From V1-33 sp039795165 (GTDB taxonomy: Bacteria; Verrucomicrobiota; Verrucomicrobiia; Verrucomicrobiales; V1-33), in NCBI GenBank assembly GCA_039795165.1, contig JBDKER010000022.1, forward strand, positions 15,443 through 79,442: a stretch of DNA of 64,000 nucleotides, given 5' to 3'. The notes under the pieces are model-generated. The model searched no databases, was not told where the DNA came from, and was given only the letters and a program-made list of their open reading frames with translations. How positions within the stretch are numbered: position 1 is the stretch's first letter; every line of letters begins with the position of its first letter. This document shows, one piece after another, positions 53,715-62,213 of the stretch. The translations under genes were made by a program, and so were the position numbers.

Positions 53715-54237
53715 TACCACCCGCCTGCCCGGCACGGGCCGGCACTGGGCGATAGCCTCCCTTGCCTCGCCTTTTTCCTACTTCACGAAGAGGAAATCTG
53801 CGCCCTCCTGCTCGGACGGCGCGAACTGCTACCCTGGAGCCAGCGACTCGCCGGAGCTGCGACTCTCGGCTCATTTCAGCCTCCTCGCGCCGGAGTTGCT
53901 CCACGCTCCCGAAAACATCCGTCCCAGCTGTTCCCACGGACGAACGCTCCCATCAATCGGCACCGCGCACGAGGCACTCCAACGCAATGCGCAACCCGGC
54001 CTGCCCTTAAACCTTCAGTCACCGTGCTCTTCCTTTTCCCATTGATTCAGAGGCTCTCACCCAGTCATTTGAAAGAATCCCCCCCTTGACTTGAAGCCCC
54101 CCGTGATGAACCTCCAAACAGGGTTTCAGCGTCAACCTCAACAAGACATCGACCGCCGGAGTCAACTCCAAACCGCTTCACGGCGCACCTCTGCCCGTCC
54201 CACTTTCCGCGATCATGCGCCACCCTCAGATTTCCCA
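53715..54237. other. Gene-free stretch between imelysin and methyltransferase genes
   Basis: About 520 bases without a convincing gene. Both strands carry short open frames, but none has family resemblance or normal codon use. Base composition is more mixed than neighbouring genes, with several AT-richer patches (for example around 54030-54090). The stretch may be remnant or newly inserted DNA. Confidence 0.55.
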
Positions 54238-54945
54238 ATGAAGAACTTCATCAAGAGCACTGCAAGGAAACTTGGTTACGACATCCGCCGCCTTGAAACT
54301 GTTACACCCTCATCCCGTTCCTCAGGCTTCACCCTCTTCAAATACCACAAGCCGGATGGATCATTCGATTACGATGCCTACCGGCGCATTCAGGAGGAAG
54401 GCAATAAGAGGAAAATCGATCAGGTCTGGGTCATCGAAGCCAACATCAAGCTACTATCGGAATACCTCGCCGCACACCTCAATCCCCTGCAGTTCGGCAT
54501 ATGTCACGGCACCCGGCGGGGCAATGAACAGCTTTGGTTCCGGAAATACCTAGGCTGCGAGGTCATCGGCACAGAGATTTCCGAGACAGCCAAAGACTTC
54601 CCTCACACCGTCCAGTGGGACTTTCACGAGTCCAACCCGGAATGGACCGGGAAAACCGACTTCATTTACAGCAATTCCTTCGACCATAGCTACGCCCCCG
54701 AAAGCTGCCTCGACACCTGGATGAACACTCTCCGTTCCGGCGGCCTTTGCATCCTCGAGCACACCAATCTCCATGCCCCCGAAGGAGCAAACGAACTAGA
54801 CCCTTTCGGAGCCGAACTCGAAATCATGCCCTTCCTCATCACCAAATGGGCCAAGGGAAAGTACTTCATTCGGGAAATCATCGAAGCCACTGAAAAACCA
54901 TCCGCCGTCCGCTCCATCAACTTCATCGTGATCGAGCGGCGCTGA
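54238..54945 (+). CDS. SAM-dependent methyltransferase-like protein
   Basis: 235 residues. The start MKNFIKSTARKLGYDIRRLE resembles leaders of methyltransferases found in surface polysaccharide loci. The domain has PLQFGICHGTRRGNE (SAM-binding loop area), EVIGTEIS, FIYSNSFDHSYAPE and LRSGGLCILEH. Codon choice is visibly different from neighbours: many CTT, ACT, GTT, AGG and AAG codons where the rest of the window uses C-ending ones. Likely horizontally acquired. Upstream in-frame ATGs give a poor N-terminus. Substrate unknown. Confidence 0.75.
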   Translation: MKNFIKSTARKLGYDIRRLETVTPSSRSSGFTLFKYHKPDGSFDYDAYRRIQEEGNKRKIDQVWVIEANIKLLSEYLAAHLNPLQFGICHGTRRGNEQLWFRKYLGCEVIGTEISETAKDFPHTVQWDFHESNPEWTGKTDFIYSNSFDHSYAPESCLDTWMNTLRSGGLCILEHTNLHAPEGANELDPFGAELEIMPFLITKWAKGKYFIREIIEATEKPSAVRSINFIVIERR

Positions 54946-55015
54946 ACGGGACCCACCCGGCGGCCCTAGCTCTGCCCTCAGTCTCTTCAGGACCGTGAAA
55001 GGCAACCACGCAGAT

Positions 55016-55031
55016 CGTCAGAAGCCTGACG
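55016..55031 (+). terminator. Short stem-loop after methyltransferase gene
   Basis: CGTCAG-AAGC-CTGACG, a perfect 6-bp stem in the gap before the di-heme gene. No T-tract. Possible transcript end. Confidence 0.3.
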
Positions 55032-55144
55032 TCACCATGGCGGTCTTCTGATCCGTGGAACCGGACGGTCTCCGCCCATCCGGAAAACACCCGCGAGGGC
55101 TACGCTGGACTTCTGCCTTTACCGGGGCTTGTTGCCGGACTGTG

Positions 55145-56512
55145 ATGAGGTTCGCCGCTCTTACCGCCCTCTGCCTGGCCGCCACCGCTCCAGCAGCGGA
55201 AAAAGGCCCCGCATGGTCAGGCGGCGACGGCACAGTCTTCAATGAAGGACACGATGCCTTCTCCCTCCCCCTCGCCCACCTGTCGCGCGAACGCCGACGC
55301 GAATTCGTGGTCGGCAATGCCTTCTTCAACGAAAACTGGGTGGCGGCTCCCGCCTCCACGGAAGCCCGCGACGGTCTCGGCCCGCTCTTTCACGCCCGTT
55401 CCTGCTCAGGCTGCCACACCCGCGACGGTCGCGGCGCACCCCCAGCGGGCCCGGACGAAATGATGACCGGCCTGCTCCTCCGCCTCAGCATCCCCGGCCC
55501 CGGACCCCACGGCAGCCCCAACCCCCACCCCATCTACGGCACCCAACTCGCCCCGCGCGCCCTCCCGGGATCAGAACCGGAAGCCAACACCGCCGTCCAC
55601 TGGGAATCATCAGCTTTTTCCTACCCCGACGGCACCACCGCCGCCCTCCGCAAACCCCGCTTCACCCTCGGAAACTGGCGCGATGGCAACCCCGGCAAGG
55701 ACCTCCTCACCAGCCCCCGCCTCGCCCCGGGCATCTTCGGCAGCGGCCTCCTCGAAGCCATCGACCCATCCACCCTCGAAAACCTCACCGACCCCAGCGA
55801 CCACAACCACGACGGCATCTCGGGCCGCCTCAACATGGTCTGGGATCATGAACGCAGCACCATGACCCCCGGCCGCTTCGGGTGGAAGGCCAATCAACCA
55901 ACCCTCCGCCAGCAGACCGCCGACGCCTTCCTCGGCGACATGGGCCTGACGACCCCTCTGCACCCCGAAGAAAGCCTCTCCCCATCCCAGCAAGCCCGCT
56001 TCGCCCACGTTCCCTCGGGCGGCTCCCCGGAAGTCAGCGCCCGCATCTTCGACCGCGTCGTCACCTACGTCCAGACCCTCGCCGTGCCCGCCCGGCGCTC
56101 GCCCAACGACCCCGCCATCACCCGCGGTGCCGACCTCTTCCGCAAGGTCCGCTGCCACGATTGCCATACCCCCAGCCTCACCACCGGAAACTCCCACCCA
56201 CTCCCGGAACTCCGCCAACAGTCCATCCAGCCCTTCACCGATCTCCTCCTTCACGACATGGGACCAGAATTGGCAGACAACCGACCCGATGGCGAAGCCT
56301 CCGGGAGCGAATGGCGCACCCCCCCGCTCTGGGGCCTCGGCCTCCACAAGGCCGTCAATGGCAACACCTTCTACCTCCACGACGGCCGCGCCCGCTCCCC
56401 GGAGGAAGCCATCCTCTGGCACGGCGGCGAAGCCACCGCCTCCCGCGAGGCCTTCGCCCAACTCCCCCGCGAAGAACGCGACCTCCTCCTGCGCTTCCTC
56501 GACTCGCTCTGA
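55145..56512 (+). CDS. Di-heme oxidoreductase (DUF1111/DHOR family)
   Basis: 455 residues, signal peptide about 1-18. Two c-type heme sites are CSGCH (about 90) and CHDCH (about 338). GLGPLFHARSC and YPDGTTAALRKPRF are typical of the DHOR family. This periplasmic cytochrome is often encoded next to imelysin-type proteins and is proposed to assist iron acquisition by redox chemistry. Start is the ATG before the signal peptide; a longer frame upstream has no sensible leader. Confidence 0.9.
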   Translation: MRFAALTALCLAATAPAAEKGPAWSGGDGTVFNEGHDAFSLPLAHLSRERRREFVVGNAFFNENWVAAPASTEARDGLGPLFHARSCSGCHTRDGRGAPPAGPDEMMTGLLLRLSIPGPGPHGSPNPHPIYGTQLAPRALPGSEPEANTAVHWESSAFSYPDGTTAALRKPRFTLGNWRDGNPGKDLLTSPRLAPGIFGSGLLEAIDPSTLENLTDPSDHNHDGISGRLNMVWDHERSTMTPGRFGWKANQPTLRQQTADAFLGDMGLTTPLHPEESLSPSQQARFAHVPSGGSPEVSARIFDRVVTYVQTLAVPARRSPNDPAITRGADLFRKVRCHDCHTPSLTTGNSHPLPELRQQSIQPFTDLLLHDMGPELADNRPDGEASGSEWRTPPLWGLGLHKAVNGNTFYLHDGRARSPEEAILWHGGEATASREAFAQLPREERDLLLRFLDSL

Positions 56513-56544
56513 TACCCCCACGCCCTTCCCGCGACCCGCCCAAC

Positions 56545-57195
56545 ATGCACATCCTCGCCTTCGAAACCTCCAGCCCCAAAGGTTCCCTCGCCCTCTGGCA
56601 CGATTGCTCGCAGGGCCAGCTCGAACGCTTCGACGCAGACCGCACCAACCACGCCTCCATCTTCCCAGCCCTCGCCAGCCTCCTCGCCTCCGCCACCGAA
56701 CTCGAAATGATCGCTGTCGGCACAGGCCCCGGCAGCTACACCGGCATCCGCATCAGCCTCTCCGCCGCCATCGGCCTCTCCATGGCCCGCCAAGTCCCCG
56801 TCATCCCCATTCCCTCAGTCTGCGCCCTCGTCCACGCCGCCTCGGAAGAACGCTACGCGGTCTGCGGCGACGCACGCCGCGGTTCATGGTGGTGGGCCGA
56901 AATCCAGCGAGGCCGCCTCGCCTCCCCACTCATCACCGGCTCCCCAGAGGAAATCACCCACCTCGCCTCCCGCTGCTTCAGCCACATCTACACCCCGGAC
57001 CCAGCCAGCCCCCCATTCTGCGAAGCCACCCCCTCGTGGCCCCGCGCCGACATCATCGCCCAGCGCGCCGCCAGCCTCACCACGGAGGAACTCGACACCC
57101 TCGCCACCATCCCCCCGGAACCCATCTACCTCCGCCCCCCCTTCATCACGAAGGCCAAGCATCCCTCCTTCCCGCCAGCTCCCGAACCAACCTGA
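56545..57195 (+). CDS. tsaB: tRNA threonylcarbamoyladenosine biosynthesis protein TsaB
   Basis: 216 residues. LAFETSSPKGSLAL at the N-terminus and GTGPGSYTGIRISLSAA (about 54-70) identify TsaB, the ASKHA-fold partner of TsaD in making t6A37 on ANN-decoding tRNAs. Slightly variable C-terminal half as expected. Encoded 32 bases after the di-heme gene; other tsa genes are elsewhere. Confidence 0.93.
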   Translation: MHILAFETSSPKGSLALWHDCSQGQLERFDADRTNHASIFPALASLLASATELEMIAVGTGPGSYTGIRISLSAAIGLSMARQVPVIPIPSVCALVHAASEERYAVCGDARRGSWWWAEIQRGRLASPLITGSPEEITHLASRCFSHIYTPDPASPPFCEATPSWPRADIIAQRAASLTTEELDTLATIPPEPIYLRPPFITKAKHPSFPPAPEPT

Positions 57196-57552
57196 GCAAA
57201 TCCCACCGCAGGTCCATACCACCGTTTCCCAGCTTGCAGAAGCGGCTTTCCCACTCATCATGGGAAGATGATGATTTCTTCATCTGGAATGGCAAAGGGA
57301 GCCACCCCGGCTCCCACCCCGCACGGTCTCACGCCACCGTGATGCCCGCATGACCCTCTGAGGGCCACCCCCAGACCCGGACGCAACACAGTCCCTCGGG
57401 TCCCCGGGCTCTCCTCTGCTGCGCCGCCGCGTCAGGCCCCCAACCGGACTACTCCGCCGCGCATCCGCCCGCACCGCCACCGGTCGCGCCACGCCCACAC
57501 CCTCCAACCGTGCGCCCACTCCCTGCCCGGCATCCCAACCCAATCCTTCGCC
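57196..57552. other. Intergenic region with hairpins, no gene seen
   Basis: About 360 bases. The first part contains the TTCCCA/TGGGAA stem at 57248-57266 followed by a T-rich tract, and GGGAGCC-ACCCC-GGCTCCC at 57297-57315. Together they look like the tsaB transcript end. The rest is GC-rich with no recognisable gene; the promoter for the next gene is presumably in it. Confidence 0.5.
57248..57315 (+). terminator. Two hairpins downstream of tsaB
   Basis: A 6-bp stem (TTCCCA/TGGGAA) followed by GATGATGATTTCTTC, and a second perfect 7-bp stem (GGGAGCC/GGCTCCC, 5-base loop). They lie 50-120 bases after the tsaB stop. Confidence 0.4.
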
Positions 57553-59676
57553 ATGCCTGCAATTTCCCAACGCCAGCCTTCCCAATCCTCCCGACGCCGC
57601 CTCGCAGCCATCACCATCACCCTGACCATCGCCGTCAGTACCACCGCCATCATCCTGTCACACCGGAAATCGAAGCCACCCTCCCTAGGCGCTCAACTCG
57701 AAAAAATCACCGGAGCCCATACCCGCATCGCATGGCTGCGCGATCACAGCAGCCAGCAACACGACATCTTCGCCAATGGCTCAAGGCTCAGTCTCATGAT
57801 TTTCGATTCCCAAACCGACCAGAAACCACAGCAGATCCTCGCCCCCGGACCGCTCCGCCGCCCGCTCATCACACCCGACGGCAAGGCCATTGTCTTCAGC
57901 CGGCTGCCCGCAGGCTCGGACCCCGCAGACCCCTCCAGCAGAGCCAGCGAAATCTGCCTGCTCCCATGGGGCCACCATACCCCAGCAGTCCTCGGAAAAG
58001 GTCAGGCCCTCGACGCATGGGAAGCACCCGACGGCACCACATGGATCTATGCCCTCGAATCCATGGACGCCGCCGGACCCAACCACAACGGCACCGCTCT
58101 CATCCGATTCCCACTGCCACACCCAGCCCAGCGTGAACCCGTCCTCCCCAGATCAACCCACATCACGGCCGACAACTTCCAGCTCAATGCCTCCGGCTCC
58201 GCTGCCTCGGTCGTCATGCCATGGCCCGTCGCCGGTCTCATCGACCTCCCCACTCCCGCCACCACCACGTCATTTCACCCGCTCCACCGCGGATGCTGGC
58301 CATCCCTCGCACCAGACGATTCAGGACTCTCATGGGTCTTCGATGGCCCGCATAAACGCCTCCGCATGGTCGATACCCACGCCAGCCGCACATGGGATGT
58401 CTCCCTCTCCACAGTCGATGGCATGGACAAACAGGCAGCCTACCACCCACGCTGGTCCAACCACCCCGCCATCATCACATGGACCGGCCCCTACCCCCAC
58501 GCCCTCCATAAACCCAAATCAGCCAAGGGCGTCTCTGTCTTCATAGGCCGCCTCGCTGCATCAGCCGACACCATCACCTCCGCCCTCCGCATCGATGGAA
58601 ACGACCCCAGACCGGACCTCTACCCGGATGTCTGGATCGACAACGGCAGCAAATCCCGCCTCCCCAGGGAAACCCTCGCCCGCGCCGCCAAGGCACGCCC
58701 ATTCGCCCTCCTCAGCAAGGCTCCCAACTGGCCAGGTGAATCGGAAGGCCTCGTGCTCGCATGGAAAAGCGCCCGCACGGACCACTCGGAAACCGAGGCC
58801 ACCCCCGCCACCCCGCAGCTCTCCGGCTTCGCATGGCTCGCCCGCGAAGGCACCCTCTGCGTCCAGCATGGCTGGGCCGACCTCGCACTCCCCGCTCCCT
58901 GCCCCACCCCCGAAGACGGATGGGGCCTGACGCTCCGCATCGAACCTCTCGGGCAGCACGGAACCATCCTTTCCTCTCCCTTTCTGTCCGTATCCCAGGA
59001 AAGTGACCGCCGCCTCCGCATCCAGTACCACGGCAAGGCATGGCTCACCAGCCCAGCCCCGGATGACGGCCGACCCTTCACGCTATGCCTTTCCCTCCCC
59101 CCCGGAAAGGATCTGCCGCAATGCTCCATCCGATCGGCCCCGCAACGGCTCACCGCTGCCGACCCACAGCCAATCCCCGCCCCCACCGGCCTGCGGCTCG
59201 GTGCCGACGCCCATGGCCAGCATCCATGGCACGGCTTCCTCAGCGGTCTCTCTCTCTGGAACGGCCCGCGCGCTGCCTCCCTCGCCTCCCGCACCGCCGA
59301 TATTCTCCACAACGAACAATCCACCGCCCCCCCTCCGCAAACCATCACCGCAACCATCCGCATCGAAAAAACCAGTACACCCCTCACCCCGGAGGAAACT
59401 GGTTCCTACCGCCGCGCATGGACCGGAACCTCCGCCACCGTAGTCTCCGTCAGCCAAGGCACCCTGCCCCACGAACGCATCGCCATCGCATGGTGGACCA
59501 TCATGGATCGCCATCCGATTCCCAATACCCCTCCCCCCGCAGGATCGGAACTGACCGTGCTCCTCGAACCCACCGCCAGCCACCCCTTCTTCGAAAGCGA
59601 ACGCGGAGCCGACGACTTCGAGGAGGACCTCCCATGGTTCCTCGCCATCCAGCCCACCCCAGCAGCCGCACGCTGA
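57553..59676 (+). CDS. Membrane-anchored propeller/LamG-like protein of unknown function
   Basis: 707 residues with one N-terminal transmembrane helix (about 17-36). Residues 50-340 contain repeated TolB/WD-like blocks, for example PLITPDGKAIVFSR and CWPSLAPDDSGLSWVFDG, suggesting a beta-propeller. Residues 430-600 resemble LamG/concanavalin domains (CVQHGWADLAL, LRIQYHGKAW, FLSGLSLWNG). The acidic C-terminus follows. No catalytic motif. Similar architectures are typical of Planctomycetes/Verrucomicrobia envelope proteins. A nested hairpin separates it from prfC. Confidence 0.7.
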   Translation: MPAISQRQPSQSSRRRLAAITITLTIAVSTTAIILSHRKSKPPSLGAQLEKITGAHTRIAWLRDHSSQQHDIFANGSRLSLMIFDSQTDQKPQQILAPGPLRRPLITPDGKAIVFSRLPAGSDPADPSSRASEICLLPWGHHTPAVLGKGQALDAWEAPDGTTWIYALESMDAAGPNHNGTALIRFPLPHPAQREPVLPRSTHITADNFQLNASGSAASVVMPWPVAGLIDLPTPATTTSFHPLHRGCWPSLAPDDSGLSWVFDGPHKRLRMVDTHASRTWDVSLSTVDGMDKQAAYHPRWSNHPAIITWTGPYPHALHKPKSAKGVSVFIGRLAASADTITSALRIDGNDPRPDLYPDVWIDNGSKSRLPRETLARAAKARPFALLSKAPNWPGESEGLVLAWKSARTDHSETEATPATPQLSGFAWLAREGTLCVQHGWADLALPAPCPTPEDGWGLTLRIEPLGQHGTILSSPFLSVSQESDRRLRIQYHGKAWLTSPAPDDGRPFTLCLSLPPGKDLPQCSIRSAPQRLTAADPQPIPAPTGLRLGADAHGQHPWHGFLSGLSLWNGPRAASLASRTADILHNEQSTAPPPQTITATIRIEKTSTPLTPEETGSYRRAWTGTSATVVSVSQGTLPHERIAIAWWTIMDRHPIPNTPPPAGSELTVLLEPTASHPFFESERGADDFEEDLPWFLAIQPTPAAAR

Positions 59677-59694
59677 CCCTTTTCGAGCTTGTGC

Positions 59695-59748
59695 AGCCCG
59701 GCCGCCCCATGAATGAGAATCCTTTCCCCGGATTCTGCCGTCCGGGCT
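59695..59748 (+). other. Nested inverted repeats upstream of prfC
   Basis: Outer arms AGCCCGG/CCGGGCT enclose inner arms AGAATCC/GGATTCT (inner loop TTTCCCC, 59716-59736). The structure ends 10 bases before the prfC start. It could be a terminator of the upstream gene or a leader structure that affects prfC translation. Confidence 0.4.
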
Positions 59749-59758
59749 CCGTTCTCCG

Positions 59759-61354
59759 ATGAATCCTTCGAACGCCATCCAGCGCCGCCGCACCTTCGCC
59801 ATCATCTCGCACCCGGACGCCGGCAAAACCACCCTCACGGAAAAATTCCTCCTCTTCGGCGGAGCCCTCAACCTCGCCGGATCAGTCACCGCCCGCAAGA
59901 ATCAGCGCTCCACCGCGTCGGACTGGATGGAAATGGAAAAACAGCGCGGCATCTCCATCAGTTCCACTGTCCTCCAGTTCGAATACCACGGCTGCGTCAT
60001 CAATCTCCTCGACACGCCCGGCCACCGCGACTTCTCGGAGGATACCTACCGCGTTCTCACCGCCGTCGACGCCGCCGTCATGGTCATCGACGCAGGCAAG
60101 GGCATCGAAAGCCAGACCCGCAAGCTCTTCGAAGTCTGCCGCCGCCGCGGCGTCCCGATCTTCACGTTCATGAATAAACTGGACCGCCCGGCCCGCGATC
60201 CTCTCGACCTCATGGACGAACTGGAAAGCGTCCTCGGCATTGCCGCCTGCGCCATGAACTGGCCCCTCGGCATGGGCACCCACTTCCGCGGAGTCTACGA
60301 CCGCCGCGCTTCCTCCGTCCACCTCTTCGAACGCACAGCCGGCGGTGCCTACCGCGTTCCCGAAAAGGTCGGTGGCCTCGGCGATGCCTTCGTAAGCGAC
60401 CACGTGGAACCAGCCGACCTCGCCGCGGCCACGGAACAACTCGAAATGCTCGATGCCGCCGGAGCCGCCTACGACCACGCCCGGGTCCTGCGCGGGGAAC
60501 TCACCCCAGTCTTCTTCGGCTCAGCCGCCAATAATTTCGGCGTCCAGCTCCTCCTCGACGCCTTCCTCGAAATGGCCCCGCCCCCCGGCCCCCGCATGTC
60601 CCACGGGACTCCCGTGGCTCCCGACGACCCAGCCTTCTCGGCCTTCGTCTTCAAGATCCAGGCGAACATGGACCCGCGCCACCGCGACCGCATTTTCTTC
60701 CTCCGCATCGTCTCGGGCACCTTCCAGCGCGACATGCAGGTCATCAACACTCGCACCGGCCAGAAGGTCCGGCTCGCCAATTCCCAGCGGCTCTTTGGTC
60801 GCGACCGCGAAACCGTCGACGAAGCCTTCGCAGGCGATGTCGTCGGCATCGTCGGCAATTTCCCCATCGCCATCGGCGACACCCTCTCGGAACAACCGGA
60901 CCGTCGCTTCGCAGAACTGCCGCGCTTCGCCCCGGAATGCTTCGCATGGCTCCATTCATCAGCCATTTCCCACGCCAAACGATTCCGCGAAGGCCTCGAC
61001 CAATTGCTCGAAGAAGGCGTCATCCAGCAGTTCACCCAACCCCACGCCGCCCAGCGCATACCCCTCCTCGGTGCCGTCGGCCCCCTCCAGTTCGAAGTCG
61101 TACAGCACCGCCTCCTCGCAGAATACAATGCGGAGTCCCGCCTCGAAACCGCCCCGTGGAACCACATCCGCTGGCTCCGCCGCAAGGACGGCGGCCCGCT
61201 CACTGACGCCGATGTCAATGGCACCAGCGACGCCACCGTCGCCCGCGACAGCAATGACCGACCCGTCGTCCTCCTCCCCTCGGAATGGCCACTCCGCTTC
61301 TTCAGCGAACGCAACCCGGACCTCGAAATCCTCGACGCCCCTCCCCCCCTCTGA
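59759..61354 (+). CDS. prfC: Peptide chain release factor 3
   Basis: 531 residues, translational GTPase. The P-loop ISHPDAGKTT (about 15-24), DTPGHRDFSED, MNKLDR and the RF3-specific SGSVTARKNQRS-like block (here AGSVTARKNQRS) identify RF3, which recycles RF1/RF2 after peptide release. Full length. The Met chosen is directly after a nested hairpin region. Confidence 0.96.
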   Translation: MNPSNAIQRRRTFAIISHPDAGKTTLTEKFLLFGGALNLAGSVTARKNQRSTASDWMEMEKQRGISISSTVLQFEYHGCVINLLDTPGHRDFSEDTYRVLTAVDAAVMVIDAGKGIESQTRKLFEVCRRRGVPIFTFMNKLDRPARDPLDLMDELESVLGIAACAMNWPLGMGTHFRGVYDRRASSVHLFERTAGGAYRVPEKVGGLGDAFVSDHVEPADLAAATEQLEMLDAAGAAYDHARVLRGELTPVFFGSAANNFGVQLLLDAFLEMAPPPGPRMSHGTPVAPDDPAFSAFVFKIQANMDPRHRDRIFFLRIVSGTFQRDMQVINTRTGQKVRLANSQRLFGRDRETVDEAFAGDVVGIVGNFPIAIGDTLSEQPDRRFAELPRFAPECFAWLHSSAISHAKRFREGLDQLLEEGVIQQFTQPHAAQRIPLLGAVGPLQFEVVQHRLLAEYNAESRLETAPWNHIRWLRRKDGGPLTDADVNGTSDATVARDSNDRPVVLLPSEWPLRFFSERNPDLEILDAPPPL

Positions 61355-61384
61355 CTCCACCCTGCCTACGCGGAAACGGAAACA

Positions 61385-61411
61385 CTTGGGCGGAACCAGC
61401 ACGCTCCCAAG
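61385..61411 (+). terminator. Hairpin downstream of prfC
   Basis: CTTGGG and CCCAAG form a 6-bp stem with an extra CG/CG pair after a bulge, 30 bases beyond the prfC stop. No T-run. Confidence 0.3.
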
Positions 61412-61445
61412 GATGTCATACCTGTCACAACCCCCCATCATCCTC

Positions 61446-62105
61446 ATGAAATACTTCCTCTCTCTCTTCGCTGCCCTCGCCACCATGGCCCAGGCCCAGC
61501 AGCCACCTCCCCCGCCGGAACACGGGAATCCAGCCCCGCCCCCCGCGCATCAGCTGCAGCCACCCGCGCGCCGCCCGAACGCCCACGCCCCCGTCCGCCC
61601 GAACGCGGACCTCGCCGCCCGCGTCGATGCCCTCCAGCGCCAGCTCAATGAACTCCGCGCCGAAGTCCGCCGCCTCCGCACCCAGTCACCCGCACGCCCG
61701 CAGGCCCCCCTCCTCGACGCACGCCGCAATGCCCTCCGGAAAGCCATGGAAGCCCGCCGCAACGCCCTCCAGCTCGGCCGCCCCACCCCGGAAGCCCGCC
61801 TCCGCGACCTCCGCAGCCGCATGCAAAAATCCCACGGCCAGCCACAGCTCAAAAAGAAGCCCGCTAAACCCGCCGCCCCCGCCAAGGCCGAAAAAGTCCG
61901 CCGCGAAAAACAGAAGGAAAAGTCCAAAGAACCCAAGAAACACCACGCGGACCACAGCGGCAAACACGACCAGAAGGACGAGAAAGCCAAAGATAAGGAA
62001 CACAAAGAGCACAAGGAAGACCATCACGAAAAGAAGGACAAGGACGGCTCCGACAACGATCGCAAGGATCGCGAAGAGAAGGATGACGACAAAAAAGAGG
62101 CCTGA
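61446..62105 (+). CDS. Secreted coiled-coil protein with Lys/Glu/Asp/His-rich tail
   Basis: 219 residues, signal peptide about 1-17. A Pro-rich linker follows, then a predicted coiled coil (AARVDALQRQLNELRAEVRRL, about 59-79) and a second Arg/Leu helix. The final ~80 residues are almost only Lys, Glu, Asp and His. The composition suggests metal or polyanion binding, but no family is recognised. Codon use in the tail is unusual (many AAG, AAA, GAA), unlike neighbouring genes. An alternative ATG lies 11 codons upstream. Confidence 0.7.
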   Translation: MKYFLSLFAALATMAQAQQPPPPPEHGNPAPPPAHQLQPPARRPNAHAPVRPNADLAARVDALQRQLNELRAEVRRLRTQSPARPQAPLLDARRNALRKAMEARRNALQLGRPTPEARLRDLRSRMQKSHGQPQLKKKPAKPAAPAKAEKVRREKQKEKSKEPKKHHADHSGKHDQKDEKAKDKEHKEHKEDHHEKKDKDGSDNDRKDREEKDDDKKEA

Positions 62106-62162
62106 TCAAGGCTAACGCCCCCACTCGGGGCGCACCCCAATCCGCACCCAGGCAAACTCACC

Positions 62163-62201
62163 ACCGCCGCAGTCCGCGACCCATGGTCCGGCTGCGGCGG
62201 T
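62163..62201. terminator. 10-bp hairpin between convergent genes
   Basis: ACCGCCGCAG and CTGCGGCGGT form a perfect 10-bp stem (plus a G-U pair) around a 19-base loop, between convergent genes. TTCCGTTT follows on the plus strand. Bidirectional terminator likely. Confidence 0.55.
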
Positions 62202-62213
62202 TCCGTTTCGCAC

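Noticed and set aside
53761..54010. Short open frames in the gene-free stretch (both strands)
   Set aside because: No start with good context, Arg/Ser-rich translations and no family resemblance.
55610..56521. 303-residue minus-strand open frame opposite the di-heme gene
   Set aside because: Antisense shadow of a clear two-heme protein; composition dominated by Gly/Glu/Ala/Val.
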